Assembly (NCBI GenBank): GCA_021769555.1
Contig: JAETSR010000003.1
Location: 62,001 to 126,000, forward strand
From: Clostridiaceae bacterium
GTDB lineage: Bacteria; Bacillota; Clostridia; Oscillospirales; Acutalibacteraceae
Length of the DNA stretch: 64,000 nt
Reading direction: 5' to 3'
Positions 59,075 to 64,000 of this stretch are shown piece by piece; positions within the stretch are counted from its first letter, which is position 1, and each line of letters starts with the position of its first letter. Made by a program: the position numbers and the translations under genes. The notes beneath the pieces were generated by a model. That model ran no database searches. It had not been told where the DNA came from and was given only the letters and a program-made list of their open reading frames with translations.

Positions 59075-60580
59075 TTATTCCCCCGCGTGTTTAATGCCAA
59101 GAATGTCCAGCTCCTTCCGGGTCATCCCTATGCCCCGGAGCATGAGCCTGTTGCCCTTTAAGGCCTCGACTGAGTTTATCCCCATGCCGCCCATCAGCTC
59201 CTTTATCTCGTGACGCCAGGCGGTCATCAAATTCACAAGGCGCTTCGCCGCCATATCCGGGTCAAGGCGCTTCACCAGCTCCGGGTCCTGGGTGGCTATG
59301 CCCCAGGCGCAGCGCCCGGTCTGACAGGTGTGGCAGAGACGGCAGCCCATGGCGAGCATTGCCGCCGTGGCGATATAACAGGCGTCCGCGCCCAGGGCCA
59401 CGGCCTTTACCACATCGGCGGCCGAGCGAATGCTGCCCCCCGCTATCAGGCTCACCCGCCCGCGTATGCCCTCGTCCCTCAGCCGCTGGTCCACCGCGGC
59501 CAGGGCCAGCTCGATGGGTATGCCCACATTGTCCCTTATCCTGGTGGGGGCGGCGCCCGTGCCGCCCCTAAAGCCGTCGATGGCAATGGCGTCCGCGCCG
59601 CTTCTGGCTATGCCGCTGGCTATGGCGGCGATATTGTGCACCGCCGCCACCTTCACTATCACGGGCTTGCGGTACTCTGTGGCCTCCTTCAGGGAGAAGA
59701 CCAGCTGGCGAAGGTCCTCTATGGAGTAGATATCGTGGTGTGGGGCGGGTGAAATGGCGTCGGAGCCCTCGGGTATCATCCTTGTGCGGGACACGTCCCC
59801 CACTATCTTTGTCCCCGGCAGGTGCCCGCCGATTCCCGGCTTTGCCCCCTGGCCCATCTTTATCTCAATGGCCGCCCCGGCATTGAGGTATCTCTCATGG
59901 ACCCCGAACCGCCCGGAGGCCACCTGGACGATGGTGTTCCCGCCATACTTATAGAAATCCTCGTGGAGGCCCCCCTCGCCGGTGTTGTACATTATGCCGA
60001 GCTCCTCCGCTGCCATCGCGAGCGCCGCGTGGGCGTTATAGCTGATGGAGCCGTAGCTCATGGCCGAGAACATCACCGGCATGGAGAGCTCCGCCATGGG
60101 CGGCATGGCTGTATCAAGGGAGCCATCGGGGTTTCTCCGCACCCGCCCGGGGCGCTGGCCCAGGAATACCCTAGTCTCCATGGGCTCCCGAAGGGGGTCG
60201 ATGGGCGGGTTCGTCACCTGGGAGGCGTTCAGCAGCAGCTTATCCCAGTATACAGGCATATCCTTGGGACTGCCCATAGACGAGAGCAGCACGCCGCCGG
60301 TCCGGGCCTGCTTGTATATTTCGTTCACCGTCTGCTCACGCCAGTTCATATTGCCGATGGGCGCACATTCGGACTTCACTATTTTGATGGCCCTAGTCGG
60401 GCAGAAGCTGACACAGCGCCGGCAGTTCACGCATTTTGTCTCGTCGGCAGCAAGCATGCCGGTCTTTTCATCTATATAATGCACTCCGTGGGAGCACTGC
60501 TTTACGCAGGCCCTGCAGCCTGTGCACCTTACAGGGTCCCTCAACACCTCATATTCCGGGTAGATAAAGTCTATGCCCAT
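59075..60580 (-). CDS. Glutamate synthase FMN/ferredoxin subunit (GltB2)
   Basis: 501 aa. N-terminal 2x[4Fe-4S] ferredoxin domain (CTGCRACVKQC, CVNCRRCVSFC), then the FMN barrel of glutamate synthase: PVMFSAMSYGSISYNAHAAL, TGEGGLHEDFYKYG, RFGVHERYLNAGAAIEIKMGQGAKPGIGGHLPG, AIDGFRGGTGAAPTR, and the cluster CRLCHTCQTGRCAWGI. It reduces 2-oxoglutarate with the ammonia from GltB1. The integral ferredoxin suggests electrons come from ferredoxin, since no NAD(P)H-oxidising small subunit is present in the window. ATG 60580 overlaps the previous stop (TGATG). Confidence 0.92.
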   Translation of the reverse strand: MGIDFIYPEYEVLRDPVRCTGCRACVKQCSHGVHYIDEKTGMLAADETKCVNCRRCVSFCPTRAIKIVKSECAPIGNMNWREQTVNEIYKQARTGGVLLSSMGSPKDMPVYWDKLLLNASQVTNPPIDPLREPMETRVFLGQRPGRVRRNPDGSLDTAMPPMAELSMPVMFSAMSYGSISYNAHAALAMAAEELGIMYNTGEGGLHEDFYKYGGNTIVQVASGRFGVHERYLNAGAAIEIKMGQGAKPGIGGHLPGTKIVGDVSRTRMIPEGSDAISPAPHHDIYSIEDLRQLVFSLKEATEYRKPVIVKVAAVHNIAAIASGIARSGADAIAIDGFRGGTGAAPTRIRDNVGIPIELALAAVDQRLRDEGIRGRVSLIAGGSIRSAADVVKAVALGADACYIATAAMLAMGCRLCHTCQTGRCAWGIATQDPELVKRLDPDMAAKRLVNLMTAWRHEIKELMGGMGINSVEALKGNRLMLRGIGMTRKELDILGIKHAGE

Positions 60581-61674
60581 CAGTACGCCCCCTCCTTCAC
60601 GCGGACTACCACCGGCTCGCCGCCCGCCGGGGCCCAGATATTTTCTGCGTCCGGCTCCATTACCCTGATTGCGGCCTCCTCGCTGGCAATGAACACCCTG
60701 TCCCCCTTTTCCCCCACTACCATGGAGCGCAGCTTCAGCCGGTCGTTCAGGGCCATGAGCCCGCCGGTAAAGCCCAGCACGATGGAGAATGGGCCGGTGA
60801 CCAAAAGGCTTGGGAACATCCTTCTGAGGAATATATGCTTCTCCCTGTCCGCCGTGTCCGTTTTGCGGTCTATGGTGCTCCAAAAGGGCGCGGCAATGAC
60901 ACTTGCGGCCTCTTCCAATGTGAGCCCCTGGACCCTCAGGAGATAGTCCATCATATATGTAATGACCTCGGTGTCCGTCTGTAATGTGCACTTATAGCCG
61001 AACATCTCCATATACCGCCTGTTGGCGTCATAAGAGGATATCTCGCCGTTATGCACCACCGACCAGTCCAGAAGGGTGAAGGGGTGCGCCCCGCCCCACC
61101 AGCCCGGGGTGTTTGTGGGATACCTCCCGTGGGCGGTCCAGGCGTAGCCGGAGTACTCCTCCAAGCGGTAGAACTCCCCCACGTCCTCAGGGTACCCCAC
61201 GGCCTTGAAGGCCCCCATATTCTTCCCGGAGGAGAAGACGAAAGCTCCCTCCATTTCGGCGTTTATCTGCATTACCGTCCGGGCCGTGAACTCCTTCTCG
61301 TCCAGCTGTAAGCTTTTCAGCACAGAGGGGAGGGGGGTCACGAAGTACCGCCAGATTATGGGATCGCCGGTTATTGATGGTATTTTCCTCGTGGGTATCA
61401 GCTCAGAGCGGACTATCTCGAAGCGCTCCTTTAAGAAAGCTTCACAGGCCTTTCTCGTGTCCCGGCAGTCAAAGAACATGTGCAGGGCGTAGAACTCCTT
61501 CAGCTCCGGATATATGCCGTACCCCGCGAAGCCCCCTCCCAGGCCGTTGGAGCGCTCGTGCATGGGGCGCATGGCCTCGGAGACCAGGCTGCCGGGCATT
61601 CCCCGCCCCTCCCGGGATATGACCGCAGCTATGGCGCACCCCGAGGGTATGCGCACCTGACCTTCTGTTTTCAT
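60580..61674 (-). CDS. Glutamine amidotransferase subunit of glutamate synthase (GltB1)
   Basis: 364-aa class II (Ntn) amidotransferase releasing ammonia from glutamine. The nucleophile is probably Cys13 in RIPSGCAIAAVIS, which would require removal of a 12-residue propeptide. Then HERSNGLGGGFAGYGIYPE, the conserved HGRYPTNT (AHGRYPTNTPGWWGG) and VVHNGEISSYDANRRY. It starts the five-gene operon and lies behind a leader hairpin. Divergent from glutamine synthetase III. Confidence 0.9.
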   Translation of the reverse strand: MKTEGQVRIPSGCAIAAVISREGRGMPGSLVSEAMRPMHERSNGLGGGFAGYGIYPELKEFYALHMFFDCRDTRKACEAFLKERFEIVRSELIPTRKIPSITGDPIIWRYFVTPLPSVLKSLQLDEKEFTARTVMQINAEMEGAFVFSSGKNMGAFKAVGYPEDVGEFYRLEEYSGYAWTAHGRYPTNTPGWWGGAHPFTLLDWSVVHNGEISSYDANRRYMEMFGYKCTLQTDTEVITYMMDYLLRVQGLTLEEAASVIAAPFWSTIDRKTDTADREKHIFLRRMFPSLLVTGPFSIVLGFTGGLMALNDRLKLRSMVVGEKGDRVFIASEEAAIRVMEPDAENIWAPAGGEPVVVRVKEGAY

Positions 61675-61700
61675 AGCTTACTCGTCCCTTTCAAAATAAT

Positions 61701-61745
61701 GGGCGTCCATTTGGGGCAGAGTTCTCCTGCCCCAAAATGAACGCC
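61701..61745 (-). promoter_or_regulatory. Large leader hairpin before the glutamate synthase operon
   Basis: GGCGTTCATTTTGGGGCAG and CTGCCCCAAATGGACGCC pair almost completely around a 7-nt loop. It lies between the promoter (61763-61791) and the first start codon (61674), followed on the minus strand by ATTATTTTG, a weak T-tract. It may be an attenuator. Confidence 0.55.
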
Positions 61746-61762
61746 ATTGCTCATTTGCAATC

Positions 61763-61791
61763 ATTATACGCCTAATCTTGCAGAATGTCAA
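61763..61791 (-). promoter_or_regulatory. Sigma-A promoter of the glutamate synthase operon
   Basis: Minus-strand TTGACA (61791-61786), 17-bp spacer, TATAAT (61768-61763). The -10 context GGCGTATAATG is identical to that of the divergent promoter. From 61792 to 61862 I see only an A/T-rich stretch with CCCTG/CAGGG arms. Confidence 0.85.
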
Positions 61792-61862
61792 GAGTTTATT
61801 TGAGAAACCCGGATTATTTTGCGTTAAAATGAAGCCCTGCAAAAAAATATTGCAAAACAGGG

Positions 61863-61891
61863 TTGACAAACGGTCCCCATGGGCGTATAAT
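61863..61891 (+). promoter_or_regulatory. Sigma-A promoter of glutamine synthetase III
   Basis: TTGACA (61863-61868), 17-bp spacer, TATAAT (61886-61891). The leader is about 90 nt and holds one very strong terminator-like hairpin. Confidence 0.85.
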
Positions 61892-61904
61892 GGGTCACGG
61901 TAAA

Positions 61905-61970
61905 GGCAAGGGCGTCTTTCCAAAAAGTGCCGAGCACTGTTTGGAGACGCCCTTGCCCTATTTTTTTATT
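61905..61970 (+). terminator. Terminator-like attenuator in the glutamine synthetase III leader
   Basis: Arms starting GGCAAGGGCGTC and ending GACGCCCTTGCC pair along roughly 23 bp with small bulges around a CGA loop (61931-61933), followed by seven T (61961-61967). It starts about 7 nt after the presumed transcription start and ends just before the AGGAGG ribosome site. Confidence 0.75.
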
Positions 61971-61986
61971 CAGGAGGATATGTGTT

Positions 61987-64000
61987 ATGTCAATACAGGA
62001 ATATTTCGGCAGCATGGTGTTCGACGACCGGGTGATGAAGGCGAACCTCCCGGCGGGCATATATAAGTCCCTGCACAGGACCATCGAGCGGGGCACGAAG
62101 CTGGACCCGGGCGTGGCCGACGCCGTGGCCTCTGCCATGAAGGACTGGGCGGTATCAAAGGGGGCTACCCACTATACCCACTGGTTCCAGCCCCTCACCG
62201 GCGTCACCGCCGAGAAGCACGACAGCTTTATCTCCCCCTCCCCGGACGGCGGCGTGATAATGGAGTTCTCCGGAAAAGAGCTCATAAAGGGCGAGCCGGA
62301 CGCGTCCTCCTTCCCCTCGGGCGGCCTGAGGGCTACATTTGAGGCGAGAGGCTATACCGCCTGGGACCCCACCTCCTACGCCTTTATCAAGGGCAAAACC
62401 TTATGTATACCCACGGCCTTCTGCTCCTACGGCGGGGAGGCCCTGGATAAGAAGACCCCGCTCTTGCGCTCCATGGAGGCGCTGAATAAGCAGGCCATGA
62501 GGATATTAAAACTCTTCGGCAATAAGGACGCAAGGTGCGTGCGCACCTGTGTGGGCCCGGAGCAGGAGTACTTCCTCATAACCCGGGAAATGTACGACAA
62601 GCGCCCGGACCTGCGCTTTACAGGCAGGACCCTCTTCGGCAAGAAGCCCCCCAAGGGTCAGGAAATGGACGACCACTATTTCGGCGTGATAAAGCCGAGA
62701 GTCGCGGCATATATGGAGGAGCTCAACGAGGAGCTCTGGAAGCTGGGGATTCTCGCCAAGACCGAGCACAACGAGGTGGCCCCCGCCCAGCATGAGCTGG
62801 CCCCCATCTATAGCACCACCAACGTAGCGACAGACCACAACCAGCTGACTATGGAGATAATGCAGAAGGTGGCGGCAAAGCACGGCCTTGTGTGCCTCTT
62901 ACACGAGAAGCCCTTCGATGGGGTGAACGGCAGCGGCAAGCACAATAACTGGTCTATCTCCACTGATACCGGGGTGAACCTGCTCTCCCCCGGGGAGACA
63001 CCCTATGAGAACGCCCAGTTCCTGCTGTTTTTGTGCGCGGTGATAAAGGCCGTGGACGACTACCAGGATTTATTGCGCATTACCGTGGCGACCGCCGGGA
63101 ACGACCACAGGCTTGGGGCCAACGAGGCACCCCCCGCCGTGGTGAGCATGTTCCTGGGGGATGAGCTGAGCGCTGTGCTGGAAGCCATTGAGACCGGCGC
63201 ACCCTATATGGGGGCTGAGAAGACCCAGATGAAGCTGGGGGTGGATGTGCTGCCCAAGTTCAACCGGGACACTACTGACCGCAACCGCACCTCCCCCTTC
63301 GCCTTTACCGGCAACAAATTTGAGTTCAGAATGCTGGGCTCCTCCAACAGCATAGCCTGCTGCAACATCATGCTAAACGCCGCCGTAGCCGAGAGCCTGA
63401 AGATATATGCCGACCGGCTGGAGGGGGCAGAGGACTTTGAGACGGCGCTTCATGAGATGATACGCAAGACTATTAAGGACCACAAAAATATTATTTTCAA
63501 CGGCAACGGCTATGACGAAGCGTGGATTAAAGAAGCCACAGAGAAGCGGGGGCTTCTGAACTACCGCACTACCGCTGACTGTATGCCCCACCTGCTGGAC
63601 GATAAGAACGTCAATATGCTGACAGCCCATAAGGTCTACAGCAGAGCGGAGCTTGAGTCCCGGTGTGAGATAATGCTCGAGAACTACGTGAAGACGGTGA
63701 CGATTGAGGCGAACACCATGGTGAGCATGGCGCGGCGGCAGATAGCTCCGGCGGTGGAGGGGTATACGCTGAAGCTGATGGACGCTGTATCGAAGAAGCG
63801 GGCACTGGATATAGGGCTTGACAGCGGGTATGAGACAGGGCTTTTGAAGGAGCTGTCGGCGCTCACCTCTGAGATTGCCCGGAGGACGGATTTGCTTGAG
63901 GAGGCCGTGGGTGCGCTTTCAGGGACTGTGGAGGAGCAGAGCTGCGGGGTGAGGGATTTGGTGCTCGCACGCATGGAGGAGCTTCGGGAGGTTTGTGACC
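61987..64000 (+). CDS. glnN: Glutamine synthetase type III (GlnN), 3' partial
   Basis: 671 codons visible; the frame is open at the right edge, and type III enzymes are about 700 aa. Start ATG 61987 with AGGAGGAT. Hallmarks: [21 protein letters not shown], the Mg/ATP region [24 protein letters not shown] (type III nucleotide-binding motif), [15 protein letters not shown], then [21 protein letters not shown]. The C-terminal helical domain with EARLESR-like coiled segments follows. It makes glutamine from glutamate and ammonia, supplying the divergent glutamate synthase. Confidence 0.95.
   Translation, partial: MSIQEYFGSMVFDDRVMKANLPAGIYKSLHRTIERGTKLDPGVADAVASAMKDWAVSKGATHYTHWFQPLTGVTAEKHDSFISPSPDGGVIMEFSGKELIKGEPDASSFPSGGLRATFEARGYTAWDPTSYAFIKGKTLCIPTAFCSYGGEALDKKTPLLRSMEALNKQAMRILKLFGNKDARCVRTCVGPEQEYFLITREMYDKRPDLRFTGRTLFGKKPPKGQEMDDHYFGVIKPRVAAYMEELNEELWKLGILAKTEHNEVAPAQHELAPIYSTTNVATDHNQLTMEIMQKVAAKHGLVCLLHEKPFDGVNGSGKHNNWSISTDTGVNLLSPGETPYENAQFLLFLCAVIKAVDDYQDLLRITVATAGNDHRLGANEAPPAVVSMFLGDELSAVLEAIETGAPYMGAEKTQMKLGVDVLPKFNRDTTDRNRTSPFAFTGNKFEFRMLGSSNSIACCNIMLNAAVAESLKIYADRLEGAEDFETALHEMIRKTIKDHKNIIFNGNGYDEAWIKEATEKRGLLNYRTTADCMPHLLDDKNVNMLTAHKVYSRAELESRCEIMLENYVKTVTIEANTMVSMARRQIAPAVEGYTLKLMDAVSKKRALDIGLDSGYETGLLKELSALTSEIARRTDLLEEAVGALSGTVEEQSCGVRDLVLARMEELREVCD

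Noticed and set aside
59822..60946. Plus-strand open frames of up to 374 codons opposite glutamate synthase genes
   Set aside because: Antisense to genes with clear cofactor motifs; low-complexity composition.
61746..61761. Small hairpin ATTGC-hexaloop-GCAAT as an ANTAR P1 element
   Set aside because: It overlaps the expected transcription start of the minus-strand promoter, so it would not be fully transcribed, and the loop lacks the A1/G4 pattern.
1..64000. CRISPR arrays, insertion sequences, integrases, phage or conjugation genes
   Set aside because: I looked for regular repeats, transposase/integrase motifs and flanking repeats and saw none.

Overview
The window looks like a chromosomal segment of a GC-rich, anaerobic, spore-forming Clostridia, probably a gut Oscillospirales-type bacterium. 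This rests on: spmA/spmB; bifunctional AdhE with Rex; type III glutamine synthetase; LplABC-type sugar transporters with YesM/YesN-like regulators; many GTG and TTG starts behind strong AGGAGG sites; and sigma-A promoters matching TTGACA-17-TATAAT. No species is assigned. I saw no phage, insertion sequence or CRISPR array. All reading was by eye, without database search.

Layout. 1-10.3 kb (minus): a carbohydrate-use operon with a lipoprotein binding protein and two permeases (the second runs off the left edge) around a serine hydrolase, sugar epimerase, Gfo/Idh/MocA dehydrogenase, feruloyl-esterase-like enzyme, cellobiose 2-epimerase-like enzyme and aldehyde dehydrogenase. 10.4-15.2 kb: an MFS transporter and a divergent YesM/YesN-like two-component system that probably controls the sugar operon. 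15.2-20.7 kb: a small lipoprotein, a ClC transporter, a GH3 glycosidase coupled to a GyrI-like protein, and an unknown protein behind a flagellar sigma-D promoter. 20.7-26.2 kb: an XRE repressor facing a possible small RNA, then DegV, DUF2752, an RpiR regulator, PepV and SpmAB. 26.2-33.5 kb: alcohol dehydrogenase, APH-like kinase, AdhE, Rex, and a MATE pump divergent from its TetR regulator. 33.6-39.3 kb: a hybrid histidine kinase with a binding protein, and a CoA-disulfide reductase-rhodanese fusion. 39.4-45.6 kb: a corrinoid methyltransferase system. 45.7-49.6 kb: an ABC exporter, lipoprotein and PadR regulator. 49.7-53.7 kb: tRNA-Leu and a sugar ABC operon whose binding-protein gene carries an internal TGA. 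53.8-56.3 kb: glycerate kinase and an XRE fusion protein. 56.5-64 kb: a nitrogen-assimilation block with split glutamate synthase, short glutamine synthetase and an ANTAR regulator, divergent from glutamine synthetase III (cut by the right edge).

Most notable: (i) a promoter-hairpin-T-tract unit of about 70 nt with an anti-Shine-Dalgarno loop beside an XRE gene; (ii) divergent nitrogen operons that both have a large hairpin between promoter and first gene, with an ANTAR gene in one of them; (iii) a corrinoid methyl-transfer operon whose likely substrate methyltransferase belongs to the uroporphyrinogen-decarboxylase fold rather than MttB; (iv) a perfect sigma-D promoter before an unknown protein.
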